DNA of 64,000 bases from Phycisphaeraceae bacterium (GCA_040222855.1 JAVKCD010000019.1:1-64000); one strand, 5' to 3'; numbered from the stretch's first letter, positions 45,461 through 55,861 are shown. Notes: a model not told the origin generated them from the letters alone. A program made the numbers and translations.

Positions 45461-46744
45461 ATGTCACGCACGCACACCATCAGCCTGATCGCCGCACTCA
45501 CCGCGGGGCCCCTCGTTGGCACCGCCGTCGCCACGATCCCCTACACGCCTGTCGCCCTGCCTCCCGGTGCCTTCCCCGCCGTCGGCGCGGGCGTCATCAC
45601 CCCTGATCTCGTCTTCGGCAAGGAATACTCCTCCGACATCGACACCAATACCCTGGGCGTGGGCGGACTCGCCGATCCCGAGCAGATCATCGCTTGGGAC
45701 GGCCTCGGCGGGACCGCTGATGGCGTCGATTACACAGCCAGCCGCGGACCTCAGTTCCCCCGTGAACAGCAGGTCGATGCCACCGCCAACCACGCCGACG
45801 CCCTCTTCCGTCAGCACTACAACTCCGCTGACCGATCCTTCTCCGATCGGGCTCACCTCATCTTCTCCATCGACGACACCGTCGCACGATACGTCCCAAC
45901 CCCAGGCGGACCACCCCTGGGCATCCTTGAGCAACCCTCCACCGTCGCCCTGATCCCCGCATCAGGCCCCGTCCTGCTCTCCAACGGCAACACCATCGGC
46001 GGCTCAGGCGACATCTCCATCGAAGAGGCCGGTGCCTTCGCCGCGCCCAGCACGCAGGGACTCTGGGCTCCAGCTCTCACCGTCAACGGCATGCCAGCAC
46101 CCAAAGACGTCGATGGCGTCGAAGTCTGGGGACCTGAACCCGCTCTCACCGCTGACGCCGACAAGTACTCCCTCGATGTCGATGTCACCACTGGCAGCAT
46201 CTCAGTCTGGAACTACGACGCCGGCACCAACACCAGCACCCCGTACATCCCCCACGCCATGATCGTCAGTGCCGTCACAGCACTCCTCGGCCCTATACCT
46301 GCAACCGCCAGCGCCTCGAATACCCCCAACTTCCCGGGCATCGAAGCCATCAATCTCGACGCCCTCATGGTCCGTGATGTCGCAGGCGAAGATGATGTGT
46401 TCAACACCTTCGAGAACTCTGATGCTGCGCTCGACGCCATCATCTTCAGCATCCGTCAGATCGTCGATCCCGCCGACTCCGATGGCTTCTACGCCACCGG
46501 CTCCGAGCTTTTCGTTCTCGACGGAACAGGTTTCTCTACCTACCTCCGCCATGGCGGACACACCTGGGACCACACCTACGCCCTGACCAACCTCGCGATC
46601 CTCGGCACCCCCGACGATAGCCTCGCCTACATCGACATCAACGCCATCGAGGCCATCGGTGAACTCGTCGACGTCCCCGAACCCGCCTCCGCCGCACTCC
46701 TCGCCCTCAGCGGACTCCTCGCCACACGACAACGCACCGCCTGA
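45461..46744 (+). CDS. PEP-CTERM protein, paralogue of the 31.6 kb gene
   Basis: 427 residues. Signal peptide ends GTAVATI. VITPDLVFGKEYSSDIDTN, then DPEQIIAWDGLGGTADGVDY, and VDGVEVWGPE and LRHGGHTWDHTY are the same ordered motifs as in the 31621 protein. The tail VPEPASAALLALSGLLATRQ plus RTA is PEP-CTERM. AAGAGGAAAGA precedes the ATG. Its last 60 bp and the terminator are duplicated at 48944-49055. Exported protein of unknown function. Confidence 0.85.
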   Translation: MSRTHTISLIAALTAGPLVGTAVATIPYTPVALPPGAFPAVGAGVITPDLVFGKEYSSDIDTNTLGVGGLADPEQIIAWDGLGGTADGVDYTASRGPQFPREQQVDATANHADALFRQHYNSADRSFSDRAHLIFSIDDTVARYVPTPGGPPLGILEQPSTVALIPASGPVLLSNGNTIGGSGDISIEEAGAFAAPSTQGLWAPALTVNGMPAPKDVDGVEVWGPEPALTADADKYSLDVDVTTGSISVWNYDAGTNTSTPYIPHAMIVSAVTALLGPIPATASASNTPNFPGIEAINLDALMVRDVAGEDDVFNTFENSDAALDAIIFSIRQIVDPADSDGFYATGSELFVLDGTGFSTYLRHGGHTWDHTYALTNLAILGTPDDSLAYIDINAIEAIGELVDVPEPASAALLALSGLLATRQRTA

Positions 46745-46792
46745 TCAACCCCAACCCAAAAGGCCCGCCCTCGAAAGAGGACGGGCCTTCTT
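46681..46792 (+). repeat. Copy 1 of a 112-bp direct repeat
   Basis: Covers the C-terminal codons, stop codon and terminator of the PEP-CTERM gene at 45461. It aligns with 48944-49055 with 4 mismatches in the first 60 bp and identity over the last 52 bp. Confidence 0.9.
46760..46789 (+). terminator. Terminator of the 45.5 kb PEP-CTERM gene
   Basis: AAGGCCCG and CGGGCCTT close a stem; an inner CCTC/GAGG stem encloses loop GAAA, then TTCTTCTT follows. It may also act for the convergent phosphoesterase gene. Confidence 0.8.
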
Positions 46793-46811
46793 CTTGCGCA
46801 TCAACCCCGCC

Positions 46812-48542
46812 CTACTCCACCCGGTGGCTGTACCGGTCCCGACGCTCCACCCCGAACTGATCCATGTGGCGCACCTCCAGCAGATGCGTCCCCGGCAGCA
46901 GACCCGCCGGCAACTCAGCCTTCCACAGGTGATACGACGTCTGCGGCCGAGGCGACACCCCGCCCGGACGCACCTCACCCGGGATCGCCGCCTCACCGTT
47001 ACGCACCGACACGTACAACGGGTCCAGTTCCTCCGTGTACGCCATCGCCATCCACCCCGTCGCCGCGCGACCCGTCACCACCGCCGGCACGATCCGCACC
47101 TCCACCACGTCACCCTTTATCCCGTTGAACACGTTCGCATACAGCACCCCGCCCCCACCCTCACCCTCGACCACATGCAGCGTCATCTGATGATCCGCCG
47201 GCCGCCGCGCCGCCCGGAACTCCGTCCGGTACCGGTTCCCGTCAAAGTGAATCAGCGTGTAACCGTTCGGCGCACCGTCCCGCATCGTCGTGTGCGGAAC
47301 ACCCTCCTCATCCCGCAGACCCCCGTACCACGAACCCGACACCGTCACGAAGTTCCCGTGATGATGCGGCGCCGCCGCATGACGCTCCGAATCGTGCAGC
47401 ACGTGCTGATTCAGCCGGCCCATCTCCGGATCCGGCGCATACCCTTGCTCCGCACCAAAGTGCCAGTGCTTCTGATAATGCGTGTGACCCGAGATGCTCA
47501 GCGTGTGCGGGTGGCTCGACAGAATCTCCAGCAGCCGACGCGTCTCCGGGATCTCATGCTGACCGTCCGCCGAGTTCAGCGGGATGTGCATCGCCAGCAC
47601 CACCAGCTCGTCCTTCGGCACCACCGCCAGATAGTTCTCGAGGAACGTCAGCTGATCCTCCCGGAAATGCCCCTGATAGTTGTTCGTCACAGGACGCCTC
47701 GCCGTCGGCCAGTCCGGATGATCACCCTGCCGATACCCCGCGAAACCGTTCCACTTCACGTTGTCCAGCACGATCATGTGCACCCGGCCGTACTGCACCG
47801 CGTACGTCAGCGGGCCGAACACCCGCTCATACGTCTCGTCCGAATAACGATCCGGATCCGCCTCCGTCGCCGGCGTCCCCCCCGACATGAAGTTCATGTC
47901 ATGGTTTCCCAGCACGTTGTACCAGGGGATCCCGAACAGAGCCTGCGCCTCGTTCAGCGGGCCGAACAGATCCAGGTTGTCGCCCACCAGATCCCCAAGA
48001 CTGATCCCGAACACCGCCCCGTTCGTGATCCCCTCCGCGTTCACCAGCGGGTCCACCACCTCCCGACGAAACCAGTCGATCTGCGCCAGGTTGTACGGCT
48101 GAGGATCACCGAACGCGATCACCGTGAAACGATCCGACTCCTCCACCTCACGCAGCGCAAACTGGATCACCTCCGGCAGCTCACCCGTCGGGTCCACGCC
48201 CTCGAAGATAAAACCCTCATCCGGCGACCCCGCCGGCTTGTGCACGTAATACCCCCTCGGCAGATTCAGCCCGTCCAGCACCACCTGGTACCCCGCCGGC
48301 TTCACCACAAACACGATCGCGTCCGCTGCATCAATCTCCAGCTCCCAACCCCCGTCATCACCCGTCAGCACCACCGCACGACCATCGCTCACCGCCACCC
48401 CCGGCAGCCCCTCTTCACCCGCCTGCCGCACCCCGTCCCCGTTCCGATCGTGAAACACCACCCCCCGCGCCGTCACCGTATCACCCACCGAAACCGAAGC
48501 CAGCCCGAGCACCACCAGCACCGACACCATCCAGCTGCGCAT
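46812..48542 (-). CDS. Exported calcineurin-like phosphoesterase
   Basis: 576 residues. A short signal peptide (MRSWMVSVLVVLGLASVSVG) precedes a Cna-B/SdrD-like beta domain (VFHDRNGDGVRQAGEEGLPG) and then a metallophosphatase domain. The metal-binding motifs are VIAFGDPQP, GISLGDLVGDN, YNVLGNHDMNF, VLAMHIPLN and ISGHTHYQKHWHF. The C-terminal region is the extension usual in this subfamily. It hydrolyses an unidentified phosphoester outside the cytoplasm. The gene lies, with a small membrane-protein gene, between two copies of a 112-bp direct repeat. Confidence 0.88.
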   Translation of the reverse strand: MRSWMVSVLVVLGLASVSVGDTVTARGVVFHDRNGDGVRQAGEEGLPGVAVSDGRAVVLTGDDGGWELEIDAADAIVFVVKPAGYQVVLDGLNLPRGYYVHKPAGSPDEGFIFEGVDPTGELPEVIQFALREVEESDRFTVIAFGDPQPYNLAQIDWFRREVVDPLVNAEGITNGAVFGISLGDLVGDNLDLFGPLNEAQALFGIPWYNVLGNHDMNFMSGGTPATEADPDRYSDETYERVFGPLTYAVQYGRVHMIVLDNVKWNGFAGYRQGDHPDWPTARRPVTNNYQGHFREDQLTFLENYLAVVPKDELVVLAMHIPLNSADGQHEIPETRRLLEILSSHPHTLSISGHTHYQKHWHFGAEQGYAPDPEMGRLNQHVLHDSERHAAAPHHHGNFVTVSGSWYGGLRDEEGVPHTTMRDGAPNGYTLIHFDGNRYRTEFRAARRPADHQMTLHVVEGEGGGGVLYANVFNGIKGDVVEVRIVPAVVTGRAATGWMAMAYTEELDPLYVSVRNGEAAIPGEVRPGGVSPRPQTSYHLWKAELPAGLLPGTHLLEVRHMDQFGVERRDRYSHRVE

Positions 48543-48765
48543 CGCATCACTCCGCCAAAGACCATGAAGTCAGAAACTCGACCCCACCAGACTACGGTCT
48601 TTCCCCCGACTTTGTGTCAGCCAATCTTGAGCCGGACGCCACACCACCCCCCAACACACCACGGATGCGACGCGCTTCAGCGTGTGCTCTGCCGCCCAGC
48701 CACGGCGAGACGCAGGGGCGTTCTTCAGCTAGAACAGAGCCCAAGCGCCCCACGAGAAGTCCTCA

Positions 48766-48927
48766 ATGACACACGCCCTCATCGTGCTCATCTGCCTCAT
48801 CGGTACGGCATGGCTGGCAGCCGGCCTGATGAGAAAAAAACGGCGAGCCCTGGGCATCACCGCCTGGATTCTCTTTGGCTTTCTCCTGCTGGAAGCCATC
48901 GCGCAGACGCTCGCGATCCTCTGCTAG
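48766..48927 (+). CDS. Small two-helix membrane protein
   Basis: 53 residues. Two hydrophobic segments (ALIVLICLIGTAWLAAGL and ITAWILFGFLLLEAIAQTLA) are separated by the basic turn MRKKRRALG. GAGAAG lies 6 bp before the ATG. Not recognised. It ends 2 bp before a leftover PEP-CTERM coding tail, so it is located inside the interval bounded by the direct repeats. Short hydrophobic proteins can be spurious, but the alternating helix-basic turn-helix pattern argues for a real one. Confidence 0.55.
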   Translation: MTHALIVLICLIGTAWLAAGLMRKKRRALGITAWILFGFLLLEAIAQTLAILC

Positions 48928-48929
48928 CT

Positions 48930-49007
48930 CACTCCACCCCCACACCCGCCTCCACCGCACTCCTCGCCCTCGGTGGACTCCTCGCCACACGACGACGCAC
49001 CGCCTGA
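48930..49007 (+). pseudogene. Orphan C-terminal tail of a PEP-CTERM gene
   Basis: 25 codons reading TPTPASTALLALGGLLATRR plus RTA and a stop. This is the end of a PEP-CTERM protein (PEP changed to PTP) without any upstream coding region. It is the second copy of the last codons of the gene at 45461, so it is a duplication remnant. Confidence 0.8.
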
Positions 49008-49055
49008 TCAACCCCAACCCAAAAGGCCCGCCCTCGAAAGAGGACGGGCCTTCTT
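48944..49055 (+). repeat. Copy 2 of a 112-bp direct repeat
   Basis: Second copy of the PEP-CTERM 3' end plus terminator, 2.26 kb from copy 1 in the same orientation. Confidence 0.9.
49023..49052. terminator. Duplicated terminator, now next to ppa
   Basis: Same hairpin as at 46760-46789. It lies 26 bp beyond the stop of the minus-strand ppa gene, so it may now terminate that transcript. Confidence 0.7.
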
Positions 49056-49077
49056 TGTGTCTGAATGAACGCGGCCC

Positions 49078-49647
49078 TTACCCCGCCTCTACTTCCGCCG
49101 ATTCTTCCTCAGCCTTCAAAGCGTCGTACCGCTCGATACAAGCCATGATCTCCGCCCGGGCCTTGTCCTCGCCCTCCCACCCCAGCGTCCGGACCTCCCC
49201 GCCCTCGAGCTGCTTGTAGGTCGCGAAGAAGTGCTCGACCTCCCGGAGGAAGTGAGGCGGAACCCGCCACAGCCCGTTGTACTCGGCAAAGATCGGGTCG
49301 GTATCCGGCACCGCGAGGACCTTATAGTCGTTGTCCCCCTTGTCGGTCATCTTGAACAACCCCAACGGCCGAGCCTCGATCAAACAACCCGAAAACGTCG
49401 GCTCGTTCACCATCACCAGAATGTCCAGCGGGTCACCATCCTCCGCATGGGTCTGCGGGATGATCCCGTAGTCGCCCGGGTAGTGCGCCGACGAATACAG
49501 ATATCGGTCCAGCTTGATGATCCCTGTCTGCTTATCAATCTCGAACTTCGACCGCCTCCCCTTGGGGATCTCGACGATCGCGTTGATCTTGTCAGGCGGG
49601 TTCGACCCCGGCGGGACCATCATGTAACGGTTCGGCAGCAACTCCAT
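49078..49647 (-). CDS. ppa: Inorganic pyrophosphatase, family I
   Basis: 189 residues from the ATG at 49647, where GAGGAG stands 8 bp upstream; the frame could extend to 49704. Hydrolyses pyrophosphate to phosphate. AIVEIPKGRRSKFEIDKQTG, HYPGDYGIIPQTHAEDGDP (metal-binding Asp residues, DGDPLDILVM) and VPDTDPIFAEY are family signatures. The acidic C-terminus is slightly longer than in E. coli. Single housekeeping gene. Confidence 0.95.
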   Translation of the reverse strand: MELLPNRYMMVPPGSNPPDKINAIVEIPKGRRSKFEIDKQTGIIKLDRYLYSSAHYPGDYGIIPQTHAEDGDPLDILVMVNEPTFSGCLIEARPLGLFKMTDKGDNDYKVLAVPDTDPIFAEYNGLWRVPPHFLREVEHFFATYKQLEGGEVRTLGWEGEDKARAEIMACIERYDALKAEEESAEVEAG

Positions 49648-49805
49648 CACCAAAACTCCTCTTGATCCCACGATCATACGAGGTGGAGGTGAAGCGAGCC
49701 ACACACCACACGCTAACCATCATCATCATCGAGACACGGACGTTTCTCCCATCCGCCCCGTGCCCCTACATTCGGCATATCCGGCAGACATCTGAAGGCC
49801 GAAAC

Positions 49806-52800
49806 TCAGGCAACATCCTTCTCAACAGGCTCGGCCTTCTCCGCCCCCTCATTCCCTGGCTCATCCTCATCACCCTTGAGCATCGCCGCCAGCCGATTCC
49901 GCAGCCGCGAGCCCCCTGGCATCGCCGGTCCCGCAGGCTTGACCCGGTCCGCCGACTTCTCGGGCTTGGGCAGCGCCCCTCGCTTAGGCGTCGTCTCAGC
50001 GGTCACGCGATCCGGAGTCGCCGTGGCTTCCACCACGACCTCATCCGTCTCCATGGGCACAGCCACGGCGTCACGCTCCTGGCGCTCAGCGTCACGCACC
50101 GCGTCCGCCGAGATCGCGCCATCCGACCCGACCTGATCGAAGCTCACCGCCACCCGTTTGCTGACCCCACGCTCCTGCATCGTGATGCCATACAGCGTGT
50201 CACACGCCCGCATCGTCCGCTTGTGGTGCGTGATCACAATAAAGTGCGACCGATCCAGAAAGCTCTTGACCACGTTGGTAAACCGCTCGACGTTCGCCTC
50301 GTCCAGCGCCGCATCGACTTCGTCCAGAATCGCGTAAGGCGAAGGCCGCGTCTTGAAGATCGCCATCAGCAGCGCCACCGCCGTCATCGTCTTCTCGCCA
50401 CCCGAAAGCTGACTCAGCGCCCTCGGCTCCTTGCCGGGGGGCTTGGCCATGATCTCAATACCCGACTCGAGCACGTCGATCTTCCCGTCCTCATCCGCCA
50501 CCAGGAATAGGTCCGCCTTGCCTCCACCAAACAGCTTCCGGAACATCCCGTCCTGACCGGCAAAGTGTTCGCGCACCGTGTCAAAGGTCTTCTCGAACCG
50601 AACCCGCGAATCGATGTTGATCCGCTCGATCAGGTCCTCCAGCCGCGCCCGCGCCGACTCAATATCCTTCACCTGATCCGCCAGCTCATCGTGACGGCCC
50701 TCAAGCTGCTCCAGCTCGTGGATCGCCTCAAGGTTCACGTTCCCCAGCCGCATGATCTTCTCTTTCAACTCGTTGATCCGAGCCTCCACCGTGGTCCGGT
50801 CGATCGCAAACGGCTCGGCGACGTCAGCCTCAGCATCACCCTCGGCTTCCGCAGCACCGTCGGCTATAGCGGGGGGCGGCCAGGGGGATTCGCCACGCAT
50901 CACGCTGCGGACCGCTTCCGAATACGCCCGCTCAACATCGAGTTCCAGTTGCTCTCGGCCGCGCGCTATCAGGGCTTCGAGTTTGACCTCGGCCTCACGC
51001 TTGGCGACCTCCTCTGAGTGCAGCGCCTTATCCGCCGTCTCGACGGCACTCCGAACCCCTCGTACCGAGGCTTTCACTTCAGCCGCCGCTTGCTCCGCTG
51101 CATCCGCCGCAGCACGCGCCTCGCCAACCGCAGCGACCATCGACGCCGCGCGATCTTTCTCCACCTCTGCGTCAGCCCGAGCCTTCTCGGCTTCCCGCCG
51201 GGTCTCACCCAAGCGTGACTCATGGCCTCGCAGCCGCTCACCCGCGATCGACGCCTCACGCTCCAACTCCGCCGCCGCCTGCTCCGCAGCACGCAGCAAC
51301 CGCTCGGCTGAAACAATCTGCTCCTTCAATCGCTCTGCATCAACATGCAACGATCGAGCCTGCGCCTGCGCCTCCTCCACCGCCTGCTCCAGCGTCGGCA
51401 GCTCCGTCGCCGCAACCTCAAGCTGCTGCTCGGCCTCCGCCACCTTCCCACGCAGCCCCTCAAGATCACCCTTAGCCGTCTCGATCTCAGCCCCCGCCGC
51501 CGCGACCTGAGCCTCAAGCTGCTCTCGCTCACTCACGATCCTCGGCAGCTCCTGATCCAGCTCCGACAGCCGCTTCCCCTCCGTCTCGATCTGACCCGCT
51601 AGCTTCACCGCACGGCCATCCAACCCATACAACCGCTCACGAACCTCCCCGCTCAGACGCGCCAGCGACTCCGCCTGCTCCGAGGCATCCTTGAGCCGAG
51701 CGCTCTCACGATCGATCGTCTCATTGAGCGCCTCGATCGCTGTGACCAGCTCGGCCAGTTCCGTCTTGCGTTCAAGGAGCCCAAGCCCCGCCTCATGACC
51801 GGAAGGCCCCAGCCGCAGCGAGCCGTCGCTATCAAGCACCAGACCCTCAGCCGTCACGATGCGCACCGACCGCCCCGCCACCATCCGGACCAACTCCCCT
51901 CGCTCAAGGTCCTCAACGAGAATCGTGTTCCCCAGCAGACGACGGACCAAGGGCTTCACCGCATCCGGCGCATCGACCAAGTCCCCCAGACACAGCCCTG
52001 GCGCCTCGGTCGCAAAGCCCTCAGCGACATCCGCCGCAGACACCAGCGTCACCGATCCCTCGAGCCCGCCGAGCCAACCCCAATCCTCATGTTCCCGACG
52101 GGTTGATACCGGCCGATCCAGCACAATCGACTGACCCAGATCACCCAGCGCCGCATCCACAGCCTTCGCATAACGACGGTCCGTCGAGATCAACTCCGCG
52201 AGCAGCCCCACCACCTGCCCATCAAGCACCGTCGCGCCCTCCGCCGCACGCCCCAGCACCGCCTGCACTGCCTGACCGATGCCCTCGCGCTTATCACGCA
52301 TCTCCTCCAGCACACCCCGACGTGACGCCAGCGACGACCGCCGCTCACGGTGCTCAGCCAGCGTCGCCGTCAAGCCCTGAATATCCCGCCCGAACCGCTC
52401 ACCCTCCGCCTCTAGCCCGGTCAGTTGCTCTCGTAAACCGCCCCGCTCAAGCTCGACCGACTCGAGTTCAATCTTCCTTGATGCCAGCGTCTGATCTAGC
52501 TCATCCCGCTTGCCACGCCGATCCGACTCCTGCCCCACTAGCTTCTCGATCGAGTGCCCCAGACTCGACATGAATCGCTCGTGCGAAGCGATCTCGTTCT
52601 CTCGTCGCGATACCCCCCGAAGCAGCTCGTGAATCTCCGCCTTATGCCGATCCAGACCGCTGCGATGCGCCTGCAACGACTCCGCCGCCTCACGCCTCGC
52701 ATCGTCCGCCGCCTCGGCCCGAGCCGCCAGCCCCCCATGCTCATCACGCAACCCGGTGAGTTGGCCGCGCGTCGTCTCAATCCGATCCTTCGCTTGGTCC

Positions 52801-53936
52801 TGTCGACTCTCGAAACCCTCCAGCCGGTGGCGCTCTTCCTCAATCCGCGACAACAGCGTCTCCGCCGCCCGCTCGGCATACGTCGCCCGCTCCAACGCCT
52901 GCTTCGCGGCCGCCTCGGCCGACATCCGCTCGCGCTCCTTGGCCTCCGCCGTCGCCCGTGTCGCCGTCTGATCAATCTCCGCATCCGACACCGCCTGCTC
53001 GGCCTCAGCCAGCTTCGCCCCCGCCGATCGCCGCGCCGCCTCCGCCGCATCCACCCGCTCACTCACCGCTTCCAACTCGGCCCGCAACGCGTGATACCGG
53101 CAGATCACCTCGCGCCGCTGCAACGCATCAAGCTCGGTCTTGAGCGTCTGGAAACTCCGCGCCCGTGCCGCCTGGAGCTTGACACTCCGAAGCCGCCGCT
53201 CCGTCTCCTCCAGCCGTGTCCGGCACAGAGCCAGGTTCTGCTCGGCCCGCTCCAGCCGCCGCTGCGCCTCTTTCCGCCGCGCCTTGAACCGCGACACCCC
53301 CGCAGCCTCCTCAAAAATCAGCCGACGCTCGCTCGCATTCGCGTCGAGCATCCGCGCCACCTTCCCCTGCTCGATCACCGAGTACGCATCGGTCCCAACA
53401 CCCGTGTCCATGAACAGCTCGCGCACATCACGCAACCGCACCCGCTTGCCGTTCACCAGGTACTCACTCGTCCCGTCCCGATACAACTGCCGCGTAACGT
53501 CCACGACCTCCGCATCAATCCCCAACCACCGCCGCAGGCCCGACGCCGCCACCGACACCCCCGCGTTCGACGACTCAGCCTCTGCCGCCCCCTCATCAAC
53601 CTCAGCATGGCCCTCCGCGTGCGCCGCTAGATCGTCCAGGGTCTCCAACTCCAACGCGTCCGCAGCTTCCTCACGCACCGGGTTCTCGAACGTCAGCGTC
53701 ACACTCGCCAGACCCGAGGGCTTGCGCCCCGCCGACCCGTTGAAAATCACGTCCGCCATCGCCCCGCCACGAAGACTCTTGGCCGACTGCTCCCCCAGCA
53801 CCCACTTGATCGCATCCACGATGTTCGATTTGCCGCAGCCGTTGGGCCCCACCACCCCGACCATCGGCTCGTCAAAACGTATCTCCGTCTTGTCCGCGAA
53901 CGACTTGAAACCAGCCAGCGTGACCTTCTGCAGCCT
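49806..53936 (-). CDS. smc: Chromosome segregation protein SMC
   Basis: 1376 residues from the ATG at 53936 (GGAGGT upstream). DNA-bound ATPase that loops and compacts chromosomes with ScpA/ScpB. Walker A is [20 protein letters not shown]. Two long coiled coils flank a hinge at about residues 550-680. [20 protein letters not shown] is the signature motif and [19 protein letters not shown] the Walker B. Three oddities: an acidic insertion of about 50 residues near residues 85-135 in the N-terminal ATPase lobe, an alanine/acid-rich insert near residues 1055-1090, and a C-terminal extension of about 100 residues. That makes it longer than the usual about 1190. Confidence 0.95.
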   Translation of the reverse strand, partial: RLQKVTLAGFKSFADKTEIRFDEPMVGVVGPNGCGKSNIVDAIKWVLGEQSAKSLRGGAMADVIFNGSAGRKPSGLASVTLTFENPVREEAADALELETLDDLAAHAEGHAEVDEGAAEAESSNAGVSVAASGLRRWLGIDAEVVDVTRQLYRDGTSEYLVNGKRVRLRDVRELFMDTGVGTDAYSVIEQGKVARMLDANASERRLIFEEAAGVSRFKARRKEAQRRLERAEQNLALCRTRLEETERRLRSVKLQAARARSFQTLKTELDALQRREVICRYHALRAELEAVSERVDAAEAARRSAGAKLAEAEQAVSDAEIDQTATRATAEAKERERMSAEAAAKQALERATYAERAAETLLSRIEEERHRLEGFESRQDQAKDRIETTRGQLTGLRDEHGGLAARAEAADDARREAAESLQAHRSGLDRHKAEIHELLRGVSRRENEIASHERFMSSLGHSIEKLVGQESDRRGKRDELDQTLASRKIELESVELERGGLREQLTGLEAEGERFGRDIQGLTATLAEHRERRSSLASRRGVLEEMRDKREGIGQAVQAVLGRAAEGATVLDGQVVGLLAELISTDRRYAKAVDAALGDLGQSIVLDRPVSTRREHEDWGWLGGLEGSVTLVSAADVAEGFATEAPGLCLGDLVDAPDAVKPLVRRLLGNTILVEDLERGELVRMVAGRSVRIVTAEGLVLDSDGSLRLGPSGHEAGLGLLERKTELAELVTAIEALNETIDRESARLKDASEQAESLARLSGEVRERLYGLDGRAVKLAGQIETEGKRLSELDQELPRIVSEREQLEAQVAAAGAEIETAKGDLEGLRGKVAEAEQQLEVAATELPTLEQAVEEAQAQARSLHVDAERLKEQIVSAERLLRAAEQAAAELEREASIAGERLRGHESRLGETRREAEKARADAEVEKDRAASMVAAVGEARAAADAAEQAAAEVKASVRGVRSAVETADKALHSEEVAKREAEVKLEALIARGREQLELDVERAYSEAVRSVMRGESPWPPPAIADGAAEAEGDAEADVAEPFAIDRTTVEARINELKEKIMRLGNVNLEAIHELEQLEGRHDELADQVKDIESARARLEDLIERINIDSRVRFEKTFDTVREHFAGQDGMFRKLFGGGKADLFLVADEDGKIDVLESGIEIMAKPPGKEPRALSQLSGGEKTMTAVALLMAIFKTRPSPYAILDEVDAALDEANVERFTNVVKSFLDRSHFIVITHHKRTMRACDTLYGITMQERGVSKRVAVSFDQVGSDGAISADAVRDAERQERDAVAVPMETDEVVVEATATPDRVTAETTPKRGALPKPEKSADRVKPAGPAMPGGSRLRNRLAAMLKGDEDEPGNEGAEKAEPVEKDVA

Positions 53937-54018
53937 CATCGACAGACCTCCATGTCCAGAGACGCAGCAAGCACGTCCCATCTCGGCTCAATCAGTCGGC
54001 TCCGCCGACATTCACCAT

Positions 54019-55794
54019 TCATCGTCCGGCCACCCGGCTGCTGTCCACTATACCGCCACCCCCACCATCTCCCGAAGCCGTCCGCGGACGACCCTCCGCC
54101 GAACCCCGCATCTGCTCGATCAACTCAGATAAGGGACTACGCCGCAGCCGGAAATCCGATTCAAAAATCCCCGCAGCCCGCAACTCATACACCGCGTCCA
54201 CCGTCTGACCATACGACAGATCAAAACCCTCCTGCGGACGATCCAGTGTCGGCTGATGCGCCAACACATACGTTAACTCCGTCAGGTTCGGCGACATCTC
54301 CAGCGTCCGACTCCGCACCCCGCGACCCTGATACAACACCGCCATCGGACCCCCGCCCTCCACCTTCACCATCAACCGACCATTCCACACCCGAGCCAAC
54401 GCCCCCGGCGGCACCGGGATCGGCCCGCCGAAGTAAACCACCCGCGGAACCTGATCGAACGTCACATACACCAGCGGGCGCTCCGCTGGCACCTGGTCAA
54501 TCAACATCTTCAGCCCACGCTCACCAAACACGGGAATCCGATCGATCACCGGATCGCCCGCCAGCGTCATCGCCTCATAAGCCGCCACCCGCACCAACTC
54601 GTCCGGATCATTCAGCAACCGCCGCAATGCCCGCCCCGCCTCGAGATTCTCCCCCAGCAACGACAGCGACCGCGCAACGCTCAGCTTTGTGCTTGAATCA
54701 GCCCCCGCGATCGCCTCAGACAGAAAACGCGCCGCGCGACCATCATCTAACCCCGCTCCCGCCTCCAACGCCGACAAGCGCACCAGCTCGTTCTCGTGGT
54801 CATACAACCCTCGCAGCGCCGGTAACACCCCACGCCCAAGCGCCTGCCACGCCGCCACGATCAATCGCTCATCCTCAGGATGCCCCGCTAGCCGCTCGGC
54901 CAGCGCCAGCGTCGTGCGCTCATCAAACCCCGAGCCCCGCTGCGTGTACAGGAGCAACGCCTGCTCCAAAAAACGCTCCGGCTGATTCTGCCAGTAACCC
55001 GGCACACGAACCCGGATCAGCGAATCCGACATCGGCCGCGCCGTATCCAACCGATCCGACGGAGCCTTCGGGAAACGCTCGTTGATCCGGTCCGCGATCA
55101 ACCGACTCCGCTGCCAGCTCGGCTGGAACAACACCAACTCCAACACACGGTCCGCCGTCACACGACCCCCAGCGACCAGCAACGCCTGACGACGTGCCGT
55201 CACCTCACCCTCCAACTCAACCTCGTCCGACGGCTCGACAAACACCGCCCCACTTGCCTCAGCCACCGGCGCGACATACCGCAGATTCGGGTCCAACGGG
55301 CCCGGAGCCAGGTCCACCGTCCACACATCTCCGCCCTCAAGACTGATCGTCTGCGAATCCACCGCCGACACGAGGACATCAAACCGCTCACCCCGCGACA
55401 CCCCCGCAGGGATCAACCCCTCCAACGCCACCACCGCCGTGTCACGATCAAACAGCACCTGCTCAGGATTCGGCATCCCTCGCTTGCGCATCTCGTTGAT
55501 CAGATAAGTCCGGATGAACGACGGCACCTCCGACGACCCCGTCCCCTCAAGATTCACCATCAACCCATACCCCGACACCAGCATCGGCTCGCCATTGCGA
55601 AGCGACGCCATACTCCCCACCGTCCCCCGCAACCACGTTGGACCCCGGAACGCCTCCACCGGAAACGTCAACGGCTCATCAAAAGACGGGTCCTCACCCC
55701 CTCGACACCCCGACAGCACCGCCCCCAATCCCAGCACAACTACAGACACGACCATCAGAACACTGAACGAAGTTCCTGGCGGGGAGGAGGGCAT
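54019..55794 (-). CDS. Lipoprotein with flagellar P-ring (FlgI)-like domain and HEAT-like repeats
   Basis: 591 residues from the ATG at 55794. Lipobox GAVLSGC is at about residues 22-28. Residues about 50-190 match the FlgI domain pattern: GEPMLVSGYGLMVNLEGTGS, VVALEGLIPAGVSRGERFDV and VSAVDSQTISLEGGDVWTVD. Residues about 290-440 look like HEAT-type helical repeats (LPALRGLYDHENELVRLSALEAGAG-like, seen in shorter pieces such as ELVRLSALEAG and ELVRVAAYEAMTLAG). The C-terminus is Gly/Ser rich. Not a canonical FlgI, which is a secreted ring protein; here it is lipid-anchored and fused. Probably envelope located. Confidence 0.75.
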   Translation of the reverse strand: MPSSPPGTSFSVLMVVSVVVLGLGAVLSGCRGGEDPSFDEPLTFPVEAFRGPTWLRGTVGSMASLRNGEPMLVSGYGLMVNLEGTGSSEVPSFIRTYLINEMRKRGMPNPEQVLFDRDTAVVALEGLIPAGVSRGERFDVLVSAVDSQTISLEGGDVWTVDLAPGPLDPNLRYVAPVAEASGAVFVEPSDEVELEGEVTARRQALLVAGGRVTADRVLELVLFQPSWQRSRLIADRINERFPKAPSDRLDTARPMSDSLIRVRVPGYWQNQPERFLEQALLLYTQRGSGFDERTTLALAERLAGHPEDERLIVAAWQALGRGVLPALRGLYDHENELVRLSALEAGAGLDDGRAARFLSEAIAGADSSTKLSVARSLSLLGENLEAGRALRRLLNDPDELVRVAAYEAMTLAGDPVIDRIPVFGERGLKMLIDQVPAERPLVYVTFDQVPRVVYFGGPIPVPPGALARVWNGRLMVKVEGGGPMAVLYQGRGVRSRTLEMSPNLTELTYVLAHQPTLDRPQEGFDLSYGQTVDAVYELRAAGIFESDFRLRRSPLSELIEQMRGSAEGRPRTASGDGGGGGIVDSSRVAGR

Positions 55795-55861
55795 AACACA
55801 CCATTCTCCCTGACTCCGCCCCACGGTCAAGGCTCCCCCCGCTTTCCCGTACACTCCGCCC

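Noticed and set aside
46659-49007. A 782-residue plus-strand frame ending with a PEP-CTERM-like tail.
   Set aside because: It is rich in Arg/His and antisense to the calcineurin-like gene; only the last 25 codons are coding-like, and these are explained by the duplicated PEP-CTERM end.
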